Below, in pieces: positions 45,952 through 54,891 of a DNA stretch of 64,000 bases. Made by a program: the position numbers and the translations under genes. Within the stretch, counting starts at the first letter, position 1, and each line of letters starts with the position of its first letter. The DNA is taken from contig JADJYY010000005.1 of assembly GCA_016719465.1 (NCBI GenBank), positions 124,001-188,000 of the forward strand, read 5' to 3'. A model generated the notes under the pieces. That model saw only the letters and a list, made by a program, of their open reading frames with translations. It ran no database searches and was not told the DNA's origin. The DNA is from Hydrogenophilales bacterium (GTDB taxonomy: Bacteria; Pseudomonadota; Gammaproteobacteria; Burkholderiales; Thiobacillaceae).

Positions 45952-46561
45952 GGCGCGCGGCGCATTCCAGGGCGATGCGGATCTTGCCGGCCACCACGAT
46001 GGGCTCGGTTTCGTAGTAGCTGCCCCAGGCGGCGGCCTCGCCGCCCAGCCGGGACGGGTTGGCGTGGGCCAGGGCCAGCAGCGGCAGCCGCAGGCGGGAA
46101 AAAATCCCCACCAGGGTGCTGGTGGCGGTGAACACCACCCACTTGTAGCCCAGTTGGTCGAGATGGCGCGCCAGGGTGAGGATGACGTCCAGACTGGCGC
46201 CCGGCCTGGCCGTGGCCAGGTTGCCGACTTCCACGATCTGTTCGCGCCGCACCGGCTGGCCCGCCAGCCTGGCCATGGCCACCTCTATGGGAGTGTCCAG
46301 GTAGTTTTCCAGATAAAGCGGTTCGTTGCCCGCGCAGCGCCAGCCGGTGGCGGCGACGATGCGTCCCTCCGACTCGATCATCATCAGATTGGGCGCGAAC
46401 GCGGGAACCTCGGCGTTGTAGTGCCGGGCAAAGATGTCGCGGATGAAGGCTTCCGCCTCGCCACGGCGCGGGGAACCGACGGTGGTTTGAACGACGTTGA
46501 ACGGAGCGCCCCGATGGAGCGTTCTGGTCTGCAACAGATTGGAGCGCAGCGCGTTTGCCAT
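45944..46561 (-). CDS. Thermostable-hemolysin family protein (T_hemolysin, GNAT-like)
   Basis: A 205-aa protein matching the thermostable hemolysin (delta-VPH) family. VGSPRRGEAEAFIRDIFARHY, IVAATGWRCAGNEPLYLENYL and EVGNLATARPGASLDVILTL are characteristic. The fold is related to N-acyltransferases (AHL-synthase-like), so a catalytic rather than membrane-lytic role is plausible. There is no signal peptide. It is the first gene of the cassette, and the divergent 46562-46796 spacer should contain the promoter. The name reflects the family, not proven activity. Confidence 0.75.
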   Translation of the reverse strand: MANALRSNLLQTRTLHRGAPFNVVQTTVGSPRRGEAEAFIRDIFARHYNAEVPAFAPNLMMIESEGRIVAATGWRCAGNEPLYLENYLDTPIEVAMARLAGQPVRREQIVEVGNLATARPGASLDVILTLARHLDQLGYKWVVFTATSTLVGIFSRLRLPLLALAHANPSRLGGEAAAWGSYYETEPIVVAGKIRIALECAARHE

Positions 46562-46847
46562 GGCATGCTTTCGAGAAAAGGTGAGGCAAGGCTAAGCGGC
46601 GATGCTTAATCAAAGCTTAAATATCGATGCGCCGCTTGGCTCGTCGCGAGGCGTCCGAGGTCTGGCGGCCGTCGATAAGCGGCCCCGGCGGGGTGTCCCG
46701 CAGGCCTCCTGGCGGAAGGGGAGTATCCCCGGGGGGTGGGGTTGGTTTGGCGGCAGAGGTGTCGGCCGGTGGCGGCGGCATCAAGGCCGGCTTAAGATGA
46801 CAACTGTTAAGCTTTTACGGCTTCCACAGCAAACCGATACGGACATC

Positions 46848-47528
46848 ATGACCACTGCCAAAAGCGCGCCGCAGCTTGAATTCTCGGGAAAATACAATAA
46901 TGAGCACGCCAAGCAATATTTGCTCAAGCACGATAACGGCCTGTGGCGGCGGCTTTCGAATCTGCGCGATCACCAAATCGCGCGCAAGGCACTGAGCATC
47001 GCCGGCAATCCGAAAACGGTGCTGGACGCGCCATGCGGTACCGGTCGCTTTTGGGATGTGCTGGTCGAACAGCCCGGTCGTATCGTCCATGCCTGCGACT
47101 ACAGCCAAAACATGATCGATGTCGGCATGGCCAGCAGGCCGAAGGAAATTACTCAGCGTATCAGGGCATTTCAGGCATCCGTCTTTGACATGCCTGTAGA
47201 AGATAATTTCGTGGAGTGTGTCTTCTGCATACGCTTTGTCCACCATCTCGGCGAGAACCAGGATCGCTTGACCCTGTTGCGTGAACTCCACAGGGTGACC
47301 TCCGATACCGTGATCCTGTCGTTATGGGTGGATGGCAGCATCAAGGCCTGGTCGCGGAAACGCCTGGAAAAAAAGCGCAAGGCCCGAAGCTATCAGAATC
47401 GTTTTGTGATTCCGAAAAAGACCATCGAACACGAGTTCGACCAATGCGGTTTCGATATGGTCGCTCACCTGGATTTTTCCAGGACCCTGTCGATGTGGCG
47501 AACCTATGTATTGCGCAAGCGCGCATGA
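46848..47528 (+). CDS. Class I SAM-dependent methyltransferase
   Basis: A 226-aa cytoplasmic methyltransferase with motif I VLDAPCGTGRFWDVL, an acidic loop CDYSQNMIDVG and the SVFDMPVEDNFVECVFCIR post-motif segment. Target unknown. ATG 46848 is chosen because the conserved sequence starts soon after; ATG 46797 (adding 17 residues) is possible. Base composition is less GC-rich than its neighbours, suggesting transfer. The stop codon abuts the insertion element at 47536, with only the target duplication between. Confidence 0.8.
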   Translation: MTTAKSAPQLEFSGKYNNEHAKQYLLKHDNGLWRRLSNLRDHQIARKALSIAGNPKTVLDAPCGTGRFWDVLVEQPGRIVHACDYSQNMIDVGMASRPKEITQRIRAFQASVFDMPVEDNFVECVFCIRFVHHLGENQDRLTLLRELHRVTSDTVILSLWVDGSIKAWSRKRLEKKRKARSYQNRFVIPKKTIEHEFDQCGFDMVAHLDFSRTLSMWRTYVLRKRA

Positions 47529-47535
47529 AGAAAAA

Positions 47536-48362
47536 GGCTCAGTTCGCATTAAGTAGTGACAGGCTCATGCCACGAGCCAGTTGGGGCGGATAGTGGTCTC
47601 ATCGCAATGGTCTGGAGACCGAGATGAGGCAACGGGAACTGGCGAGGTTTCTGAAGTCGCTGCGGCACCTGACGAATGCATGCTCAGCGGCAGAAGGTCA
47701 TGGCAGAGGTGGGAGCTGGCGAGGGCCAGTCTGCTTCGGTGGTCATCGTCGAAGGTAGTGTCGGTGTGAAGCTGAGTTGCCCGCACTGCGGCAGTGAGCA
47801 CATGGTCAGGAACGGTACGGCGCACGATTTACAGCGCTACAAGTGCCGGGACTGCCGGAAGACCTTCAATGCCCTGACGGGAACACCACTGGCTCGGCTG
47901 CGTATGAAGGGCAAGTGGCTCGGGCAGACAGCAGTGCTGCGCCACGGGGTGACCATCACAAAGGCGGCGGAAACGCTTGGGGTCGCCCGCAGCACCGCAT
48001 TCCGCTGGCGCCATCTCTTCCTGGCGCTGTCGAAGACGATTCAGGCCAAGTCCCTGGTTGGCATCGCCGCGACCGATGAGACCTACTTCCTGCACTCTTG
48101 GCGTGGCGCATCGCCCCATCAACCTGTCGGCTGGCATCCGCGTGGATGCTGGCGTCCATCACGTTCAGAACGTGAACGCCAACGACTCACGCCTGAAGGA
48201 CTGGATTCGCCGCTTCCGCGGCGTCGCCACTCGCTACCTCGACAGCTACCTGGGATGGTTTCGCGCCATCGACCGGACGCGCGGCACCGGCCTCAACCCC
48301 GCGTCCTTCCTGGCTTCAGCCGTCCGAATCTGAGGGCATCCTCACTTTATGCGAACTGAGCC
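47536..48362. mobile_element. IS1595-family element remnant with both ends and target duplication
   Basis: The left end GGCTCAGTTCGCATTAAGT (47536-47554) and the complement of the right end (48344-48362) match at 18 of 19 positions. Flanking AAGAAAAA (47528-47535) and AGGAAAAA (48363-48370) form an 8-bp target duplication with one mismatch, as expected for IS1595. The element is 827 bp long and internally defective. Its insertion point is immediately after the methyltransferase stop. Confidence 0.82.
47624..48333 (+). pseudogene. Degenerate IS1595-family transposase
   Basis: The N terminus (MRQRELARFLKSLRHLT) shifts frame near 47680 into AQRQKVMAEVG and the zinc ribbon CPHCGSEH...CRDCRKTF, then NALTGTPLARLR and the first catalytic Asp (TDETYFL). 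After about 48105 there is another break and a deletion that removes most of the catalytic core. The C-terminal end (HVQNVNANDSRLKDWIRRF...YLDSYLGWFR) continues in a different frame. The transposase cannot be functional. Confidence 0.8.
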
Positions 48363-48543
48363 AGGAAAAATCCATCGTGCAGACCAGAACCGCTGCGATC
48401 GGTTCCCGGGCGCGGGGGAAATGGAAGTTTCACGCCACGGCAGCCTGATTGAGGGGTTTTTCACGCCACGGTCGCTGGATCGGGCTGCCTTTCAGCGGTT
48501 TGCTCGTTAGAATGCTGCATTGCAAGCAGATTATCGGTTCACC

Positions 48544-49545
48544 ATGATCATCATCACCGGTGGCGCAGGCATGATCGGCAGCATGGTCGCCTGGCATTTC
48601 AACGCGCACAGCCAACGCGACGACCTCGTCCTGGTCGATCGCATCCTGGAGGCGGATCAGTGGCAGAACTACTGCCGGCGCGACATCGTCGAGTACCTCG
48701 ACAAGGACGAGTTGTTCCCCTGGCTGGCGGCCCGGTCGCCCAAGGGGCCGCGGGTCGACGCGGTCATCCACATGGGGGCGATCAGCGCCACCACGGAGCG
48801 GGATTTCAGCCTGCTGCTGGAGACCAACATCCGCTACAGCCAGCGCTTGTGGGAGTGGTGCGCGACCAACGAGGTGCCCTACCTGTATGCCAGTTCCGCC
48901 GCGACCTATGGCGGCGGCGAACTGGGCTACGCCGACAGCCACGACATCGCCGCCCTGCGGCCCCTCAACGGCTACGGCTTCTCCAAGCAGTATTTCGACC
49001 GCTGGGCCCTGCGCCAGGCGCGCGAGGGCAAGCCGACGCCGCCGTTCTGGTACGGCTTCAAGTTCTTCAACGTCTACGGCCCCAACGAGTACCACAAGGG
49101 ACGCATGGCCAGCGTGGTCCTGCACACCTTCAACCAGACCCGCGCCAGCGGCGGCATGAAGCTGTTCCGCAGCCATCGCCCCGATTACGCCGACGGCATG
49201 CAGATGCGCGATTTTGTCTACGTGAAGGATGCGGCGGCGGTGCTGGCGCATTTCGTTGAGCAAAACGTCGAGCACCGGCCCCCCTCCGGCCTGTACAACA
49301 TCGGCACCGGCAAGGCCCGCGCCTTCCTCGATCTGGCCCGGGCGACCCAGGCCGGCATGGGCCTGGCGCCCATCGTCGAGTTCATCGACATGCCCGCCGA
49401 CCTGCAGGGGAAATACCAGTATTTCACCCAGGCCGACATGGCCAAGCTGCGGGCCGCCGGCTACGACAAGCCGTTCACCGAACTGGAGGACGGCGTGCGC
49501 GATTACGTGCAGGGCTACCTGATGCGCGACGACCCCTACTGCTGA
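48544..49545 (+). CDS. hldD: ADP-L-glycero-D-manno-heptose 6-epimerase
   Basis: HldD makes ADP-L-glycero-beta-D-manno-heptose for the LPS inner core. The N terminus IIITGGAGMIGSMVAWHFN has the NAD(P) motif. The catalytic Tyr/Lys lie in GYGFSKQYFD and SSAATYGGG supplies the Ser/Thr. The 333-aa length fits. ATG 48544 is chosen over 48520 because the Rossmann strand starts there. It is first in the heptose block, separated from gmhA by a MITE-like element. Confidence 0.95.
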   Translation: MIIITGGAGMIGSMVAWHFNAHSQRDDLVLVDRILEADQWQNYCRRDIVEYLDKDELFPWLAARSPKGPRVDAVIHMGAISATTERDFSLLLETNIRYSQRLWEWCATNEVPYLYASSAATYGGGELGYADSHDIAALRPLNGYGFSKQYFDRWALRQAREGKPTPPFWYGFKFFNVYGPNEYHKGRMASVVLHTFNQTRASGGMKLFRSHRPDYADGMQMRDFVYVKDAAAVLAHFVEQNVEHRPPSGLYNIGTGKARAFLDLARATQAGMGLAPIVEFIDMPADLQGKYQYFTQADMAKLRAAGYDKPFTELEDGVRDYVQGYLMRDDPYC

Positions 49546-49546
49546 G

Positions 49547-49685
49547 AGCCTGTGAATAAATCTACTGCGCGTCCCGATAGCTGCGTTGGGCGGTGCTCGC
49601 TCCTCGCCTATCGATTTGATATGTCTCGTCGCTGCGCTCCGTCCGCCTTGCTCTCGGGCCGCTCGCTACGATTTCTTCACAGGCT
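49547..49685. mobile_element. 139-bp MITE-like element with 10-bp inverted ends
   Basis: AGCCTGTGAA (49547-49556) and its complement TTCACAGGCT (49676-49685) bracket a GC-rich, coding-free core. It is inserted between hldD and gmhA. No target duplication is obvious. The element resembles short dispersed repeats of other Betaproteobacteria; copies elsewhere in the genome would confirm it. Confidence 0.6.
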
Positions 49686-49700
49686 TTGAGGTGAGTGGCC

Positions 49701-50261
49701 ATGCCAGACGTCATTGACCGTTCCATCGCCGATCACCAGGCCACCATCGCCGCCCTGGCGGACATGAAGCCGGGCATCGCGGCGGCGGCGGAGATGCTGC
49801 GCCGCTGCCTGGCGGACGGCGGCACGATCTTCCTCATGGGCAATGGCGGCAGCGCGGCGGACAGCCAGCACCTGGCCGCCGAGATCGTCGGGCGCTTCAA
49901 GCGGGAGCGCAAGGGCCTGGCGGCCATCGCCCTGACCACCGATACCTCCATCCTGACCTCGGTGGGCAACGATTACGGTTTCGACTTCATCTTCGCCCGC
50001 CAGGTGGAGGCCCTGTGCCGCCCCGGGGACGTGCTGATCGGCATTTCCACCTCCGGCAACAGCCGCAACGTGGTGGCCGGCATCGAGGCGGGCAAGCGCG
50101 GCGGCGTCCGCACCATCGGCCTGCTGGGCGGCAACGGCGGCAGCCTGCGGCGGATGTGCGACCTGGCCCTGGTGGCGCCATCCTCGGAAACCGCGCGCAT
50201 CCAGGAAGCGCATATCCTCATCGGCCACATCCTGTGCGAACTGGTGGAGGCCGGGGACTGA
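49701..50261 (+). CDS. gmhA: D-sedoheptulose 7-phosphate isomerase
   Basis: GmhA converts sedoheptulose 7-phosphate to D-glycero-D-manno-heptose 7-phosphate. The SIS-domain protein (186 aa) has FLMGNGGSAADSQHLAAEIVGRF and STSGNSRNVV phosphate-binding motifs and RIQEAHILIGHILCE near the end, with the active-site His. GAGGTGA precedes the ATG at 49701; GTG 49695 is an alternative. It is 1 bp from hldE, hence cotranscribed. Confidence 0.94.
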   Translation: MPDVIDRSIADHQATIAALADMKPGIAAAAEMLRRCLADGGTIFLMGNGGSAADSQHLAAEIVGRFKRERKGLAAIALTTDTSILTSVGNDYGFDFIFARQVEALCRPGDVLIGISTSGNSRNVVAGIEAGKRGGVRTIGLLGGNGGSLRRMCDLALVAPSSETARIQEAHILIGHILCELVEAGD

Positions 50262-50262
50262 G

Positions 50263-51744
50263 ATGTCGCAGCCGCTGATCGATCTGGTCCGGCACGGTTT
50301 CGCGGTGCCGGGAGAGGCCGCGCCGTGCGTGCTGGTGGTGGGCGATCTCATGCTGGACCGCTATCTCTGGGGCGACGTGGAGCGGATTTCGCCGGAAGCC
50401 CCGGTGCCCGTGGTGCGCCTGAGCCGGGAAACCGAGCGCCTGGGCGGGGCCGGCAACGTGGCGGCCAACCTGGCCGGCCTGGGCCTGCGGGCGGTTCTCG
50501 CCGGCTATGTGGGCGCCGATGCCGACGGCGAGCGGCTTGCCCGCATGTTCGCCGAGGCCGGCATCGCCGGCGACGGCCTGGTGGCCAGCCAGGTGCGTTC
50601 CACCATCGCCAAGACCCGCGTCATCGGCGGCCACCAGCAGATGCTGCGGCTGGACCGGGAGGAGGTCACCCCCTACCGGGACGAGGACCGGCGCCAGCTG
50701 TCGGACAAGGTGCTGGCCATCCTGGACGCGGCGCGGCTCCGGGCGGTCATCCTCTCCGACTATGCCAAGGGGGTGCTGGATGCCGACCTGTGCCGCCGGG
50801 TGATCGAGGCGGCCCGGGCGCGCGGCATCCCGGTGCTGGTGGACCCCAAGGGCCGGGATTACGCCAAGTACCGGGGCGCCACCACCCTGACGCCCAACAA
50901 GAAGGAAGCCGCCGAGGCCTGCGGCGTGGCGCCCCACGACATCGACGGCCTGCTGGCCGGCGCCGCTCGCCTGGCCGCCGATCTGCAACTCGATTTCATG
51001 ACGGTGACCCGGGGCGAGGAGGGCATTTCCCTCATCGGCGGGCAGGGGGTCGAGCACCTGCCGGCCACCGCCCGCCAGGTCTTCGACGTGTCCGGCGCCG
51101 GCGACACCGTGATCGCCACCCTGGCGGCGGGCCTGGTGGCCGGACTGCCCCCCGCCGCGGCCTGCGGCCTGGCCAACCTGGCGGCCGGCATCGTGGTGGG
51201 CAAGGTGGGCACGGTGCCCATCGCCCGGGAAGAGCTGCTGCACGCCATCGAGGTGGAAGACGCGGTGGAGCAGGCCGACAAGATCTGCCAGCCCGACGTC
51301 CTGCTGCGTCGCGTCCGGGCCTGGCGCGGGCGCGGCGAGCGGGTGGTATTCACCAACGGCTGTTTCGATCTGTTGCACGCCGGCCACGTGACCTACCTGG
51401 AGCAGGCGCGCAAGCAGGGGGACCGGCTGGTGGTGGGCCTGAACACCGATCGCTCGGTGAGCGCCCTGAAGGGGCCGACGCGGCCGGTGATCCACGAGAG
51501 CGATCGGGCCCGGGTGCTGGCCGCCCTGGAATCCGTGGACGCGGTGGTGCTGTTCGACGAGGACACGCCCATCGAGTTGATCCGGGCCCTGCGCCCGGAG
51601 GTGCTGGTCAAGGGCAGCGATTACACCGAGGACCAGGTGGTGGGCGGCGGCGACGTGAAGTCCTGGGGCGGGCGGGTGGCCCTGATCCCGATCCTGCCGG
51701 GCCGCAGTTCGACCCGCATCCTGAACCGGATCGCCGGCGAGTGA
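50263..51744 (+). CDS. hldE: Bifunctional heptose-7-phosphate kinase / heptose-1-phosphate adenylyltransferase
   Basis: HldE carries out two steps of ADP-heptose synthesis. Residues 1 to about 320 form a PfkB-type kinase (GDLMLDRYLWGDV, RLGGAGNVAANLA, DVSGAGDTVIATLA). The C-terminal part is a nucleotidyltransferase (VFTNGCFDLLHAGHVTYLEQA, KGSDYTEDQVVGG). The 493-aa length matches the fused form. It follows gmhA directly; hldE, gmhA and hldD complete the pathway apart from the phosphatase GmhB, which is not in the window. Confidence 0.96.
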   Translation: MSQPLIDLVRHGFAVPGEAAPCVLVVGDLMLDRYLWGDVERISPEAPVPVVRLSRETERLGGAGNVAANLAGLGLRAVLAGYVGADADGERLARMFAEAGIAGDGLVASQVRSTIAKTRVIGGHQQMLRLDREEVTPYRDEDRRQLSDKVLAILDAARLRAVILSDYAKGVLDADLCRRVIEAARARGIPVLVDPKGRDYAKYRGATTLTPNKKEAAEACGVAPHDIDGLLAGAARLAADLQLDFMTVTRGEEGISLIGGQGVEHLPATARQVFDVSGAGDTVIATLAAGLVAGLPPAAACGLANLAAGIVVGKVGTVPIAREELLHAIEVEDAVEQADKICQPDVLLRRVRAWRGRGERVVFTNGCFDLLHAGHVTYLEQARKQGDRLVVGLNTDRSVSALKGPTRPVIHESDRARVLAALESVDAVVLFDEDTPIELIRALRPEVLVKGSDYTEDQVVGGGDVKSWGGRVALIPILPGRSSTRILNRIAGE

Positions 51745-51785
51745 GGCATGCCGGGGACCGGAACCCATTGCGAGAGGAATAGAGA

Positions 51786-53537
51786 TTGGCTCTGACGATA
51801 CTGGGCTTGTCGGGGGCGGTGGGGCACGACCCTTCCGCCGCCCTGTACGTGGACGGCAAGCTGGTGGCCGCCGCCGAGGAGGAGCGCTTCGTGCGCGACA
51901 AGCATGCCAAGAACCGCATGCCCTACGAAGCCGCCAGGTTCTGCCTGGAATTCGCCGGCATCAAGCCCGGCGACGTGGATGTGGTGGCCATTCCCTACGC
52001 CCCCATCAGCCTTTCCGAGAAAGCGCGCTGGCATTACGCCAGGCGCTACTGGTACGCGCCGGACCGGGCCCTGGATGCCCTGTTCAACGGTAACCGCCGC
52101 TTCCGGCGCTACAAGCAGCGCATCGAATGGTGCCTGGTGCAACTGGGCATCGACCCCCGCAAGGTGGAGATCGTGCCGGTGGAACACCACCTGGCCCACG
52201 CTTCCAGCTGCTATCACCTGTCGGGTTTCAAGGAAAAGACCGCCATCCTGGGCATCGACGGCAAGGGCGAGTACGCCACCACCTTCTTCGGCTACGGCGA
52301 GAACGGGAAGATCCACAAGATCAAGGAGTTCTACGACCCGGATTCCCTGGGTGGTCTCTACGGCGCGGTCACCGAATACCTGGGCTTCGAGATGCTGGAC
52401 GGGGAATACAAGGTCATGGGCATGGCGCCCTACGGCGACCCGCACAAGTACGACCTGTCGCGCCTGGCGAAATTCGAGCACGGCGAGCTGGTGATCGATA
52501 CCGACTACGCCAACGTCATCGGTTTCCGCCGCTACAAGGAAAAGGGCAAGGGCTACTACTTCTCCCCCAAGCTGATCGAATGGCTGGGCCCCATGCGCGA
52601 AGGCGACATCGCCGACGACCCCTACATCCACTACGCCGCCAGCATGCAGAAGCTGTTCGAGGACCTGGCGCTGCAGATGATGGACCACTACCTGGGCGAC
52701 ATCCTGCGGGAGACCGGCAAGCTGGCCTTCTCCGGCGGCGGCGCCCTCAACGTCAAGCTCAACCAGAAGATCATCGCCCGGCCCGAGGTGAAGGAACTGT
52801 TCGTCCAGCCGGCCTCCGGCGATGCCGGCACCGCCATCGGCGCCGCCTCCTACGTCTCGGTGCAGCGCGGCGTGGCGGTGGAGAAGATGGAGCACGTCTA
52901 TCTCGGCCCGTCCTACAGCAACGAGGAGGTCATCGCCGCCTGCGCCCGGCACCCCGCCAGGCCGCAATGGCGGAAGATCGAGAATGGCGACACCGAGGTG
53001 CCGCAACGCATCGCCCGCCTGCTGGCCGACGGCAATCCGGTGGCCTGGTTCCAGGGCCGCATGGAATTCGGCCCCCGCGCCCTGGGCGGCCGTTCCATCC
53101 TGGGCTGCCCCAGCGTGCCGGGCGTGGCCGACCGCATCAACGAACAGATCAAGTTCCGCGAACGCTGGCGTCCGTTCTGCCCCAGCATGCTGGATAGCGT
53201 CGGGCCGAAAATGCTGCAATCGGAGCACCCCGCGCCCTACATGACCTTCACCTTCGAAGTCGCGGAAGAATGGAAGACCCGGGTGCCGGAAGTCGTGCAC
53301 GAGGACGGCACCTCCCGCGCCCAGGTGCTGAAGCGGGCGTTCAACCCGCGCTACTACGACCTGATGCTGGAACTGGAAAAACTTACCGGCAACGGCGTGG
53401 TGCTCAACACCTCCCTCAACCGTCGCGGGGAGCCGATGATCTGTTCGCCGACGGATGCGCTGAACATGTTCTTCGGGTCGGACCTGCAATATCTGGTAAT
53501 GGAAGACATCCTGGTGGAAAAGCCGGGGACGCACTGA
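51786..53537 (+). CDS. NodU/CmcH-family carbamoyltransferase
   Basis: A 583-aa O-carbamoyltransferase that transfers carbamoyl from carbamoyl phosphate (via carbamoyladenylate) to a hydroxyl, here probably on a surface glycan. The N-terminal YrdC-like/ASKHA part has GLSGAVGHDPSAALYVDGKLV and VEHHLAHASSCYHLSGF (metal-binding His). GIDGKGEYATTFFG and GEYKVMGMAPYGDP follow. The C-terminal domain has FGPRALGGRSILGCP and VLNTSLNRRGEPM. Translation starts at a TTG, with GAGAGGAA about 8-14 nt upstream. Confidence 0.88.
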   Translation: MALTILGLSGAVGHDPSAALYVDGKLVAAAEEERFVRDKHAKNRMPYEAARFCLEFAGIKPGDVDVVAIPYAPISLSEKARWHYARRYWYAPDRALDALFNGNRRFRRYKQRIEWCLVQLGIDPRKVEIVPVEHHLAHASSCYHLSGFKEKTAILGIDGKGEYATTFFGYGENGKIHKIKEFYDPDSLGGLYGAVTEYLGFEMLDGEYKVMGMAPYGDPHKYDLSRLAKFEHGELVIDTDYANVIGFRRYKEKGKGYYFSPKLIEWLGPMREGDIADDPYIHYAASMQKLFEDLALQMMDHYLGDILRETGKLAFSGGGALNVKLNQKIIARPEVKELFVQPASGDAGTAIGAASYVSVQRGVAVEKMEHVYLGPSYSNEEVIAACARHPARPQWRKIENGDTEVPQRIARLLADGNPVAWFQGRMEFGPRALGGRSILGCPSVPGVADRINEQIKFRERWRPFCPSMLDSVGPKMLQSEHPAPYMTFTFEVAEEWKTRVPEVVHEDGTSRAQVLKRAFNPRYYDLMLELEKLTGNGVVLNTSLNRRGEPMICSPTDALNMFFGSDLQYLVMEDILVEKPGTH

Positions 53538-53558
53538 GACGCGTGTCGGACGGCATTC

Positions 53559-54332
53559 ATGAGGAGGAACCTGCACATCGTCGGCTGCCCGCGCAGCGGC
53601 ACCACCCTGCTGGCGGAGATGATGTCCACCTGCTTCGCGGTGGACGGGTCCAGCGAGCACGAGGAGAGCATCTTCAAGCTGGCGCCCCATGCCGATGGCC
53701 TGTATGTCTCCAAGAAACCCAATGACATTCTCTGGCTGCACCGCCTCCTGGACCGGGACGACAGCCTGCACGCCATCGCCATGATCCGGGATCCCCGCGC
53801 GGTGGTGTGCAGCATCCATTCCGGGCATCCCGGCATGTATTTCTGCAATTACCCGGTCTGGAAAAGGGCGGAGAAGGCCCTGCGCCGGATACGCAACCAC
53901 CCCCGCGTGCTGGTGGTGGCCTACGAGGACCTGGTGGCCTCCCCGGACGCGGTACAACAGAATATCCAGGGGGCCTTCCCCTTTCTGCGCGTCGTCCATC
54001 CCTTCAGTGAATTCCACCTGCACGCCCGATCCAGCCAGAAGTCGATCAACGCCCTGGGCGGCGTCCGGGCCGTCGACCAGGGACGCAGCAAGGGCTGGCT
54101 CAACCATCTTCCGAGGCTGAAGCAGCAACTGGATCGGCACCCCGGCATGGGGGAGGACATCGTCCGCTACGGTTATGAAAGCGATGACGGCTGGACGCGG
54201 ATCCTTGACTGCGTCGAGCCCCAGGTCTTTCCCTGCCGGTATTCCGATCGCGGCGAATGGCTGAAGTACCTGGAACAGTCCCTGCGCTACAACGGCAAAA
54301 TCAGGCGCTACCTGGGGCAGCGGGGGCTGTAG
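53559..54332 (+). CDS. PAPS-dependent sulfotransferase
   Basis: A 257-aa sulfotransferase. The 5'-phosphosulfate-binding loop is GCPRSGTTLLAEMM (residues about 9-22), and the 3'-phosphate-binding motif is IRDPRAVVCSIHSG. A conserved Lys lies in VSKKPNDIL. It probably sulfates a carbohydrate of the surface polysaccharide. CysC encoded at 26145 would make its donor. It follows the carbamoyltransferase gene by 21 bp and precedes the acetyltransferase gene by 5 bp. Confidence 0.85.
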   Translation: MRRNLHIVGCPRSGTTLLAEMMSTCFAVDGSSEHEESIFKLAPHADGLYVSKKPNDILWLHRLLDRDDSLHAIAMIRDPRAVVCSIHSGHPGMYFCNYPVWKRAEKALRRIRNHPRVLVVAYEDLVASPDAVQQNIQGAFPFLRVVHPFSEFHLHARSSQKSINALGGVRAVDQGRSKGWLNHLPRLKQQLDRHPGMGEDIVRYGYESDDGWTRILDCVEPQVFPCRYSDRGEWLKYLEQSLRYNGKIRRYLGQRGL

Positions 54333-54337
54333 GCGGC

Positions 54338-54886
54338 ATGAGGGAATTCCTTTTCCTGGCCCTGGCCAACCATCTGCCCCGGCTGGATATCAGCGACAAG
54401 CTCCGCTGGCTGTTGTACCGGCTGGCGGGCCTGCGCATCCAGGGGCGCTGCACCATCTACGGGCCGTTGACCATTCGGCCGCTGGGCGCCTGCCGGAACA
54501 TCGCCATCGGCCGGAAAACCTTCTTGAACACGGACATCCGTCTCGGCGCCCGGGCGCCGGTCAGCATCGGTCAGCGTTGCCTGATCGGCCCCCGGGTCTG
54601 CTTCGAAACCGTCAGCCACGGCATCCGCGTCAACCCGGATGGCCGACGTGGGTCCACGGCCCTGCCGATCACGGTGGGCGACAATGTCTGGATAGGTTGC
54701 GGCGCGATCATCAGCGGCGGCGTCAGCATCGGCGAGAATGCGGTCGTGGCGGCGGGCGCCGTCGTGGTCAAGGATGTCCCGGCCAATGCCGTGGTGGGGG
54801 GGGTGCCGGCAAGACTGATCCGGCAGATCGACATCGACGAATCCGTTGCCGACCAGCCGGGACCCTCATCCGACCGACCCGAGTGA
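54338..54886 (+). CDS. Left-handed beta-helix O-acyltransferase
   Basis: A 182-aa hexapeptide-repeat transferase of the maltose/galactoside O-acetyltransferase type. Repeats run from about residue 40 to 160 (NIAIGRKTFLNTDIRLG, APVSIGQRCLIGPRV, VTVGDNVWIGCGAIISGG, AVVAAGAVVVKDVPANAVVGGVPARLI). The catalytic His lies in ETVSHGI. It probably acetylates a glycan sugar. ATG 54338 was chosen because the frame upstream overlaps the sulfotransferase gene. Confidence 0.85.
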   Translation: MREFLFLALANHLPRLDISDKLRWLLYRLAGLRIQGRCTIYGPLTIRPLGACRNIAIGRKTFLNTDIRLGARAPVSIGQRCLIGPRVCFETVSHGIRVNPDGRRGSTALPITVGDNVWIGCGAIISGGVSIGENAVVAAGAVVVKDVPANAVVGGVPARLIRQIDIDESVADQPGPSSDRPE

Positions 54887-54891
54887 ACCCC

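Noticed and set aside
51621..54140. 839-codon minus-strand frame opposite the carbamoyltransferase and sulfotransferase genes
   Set aside because: It crosses two clear plus-strand genes and has the same low-information antisense composition.
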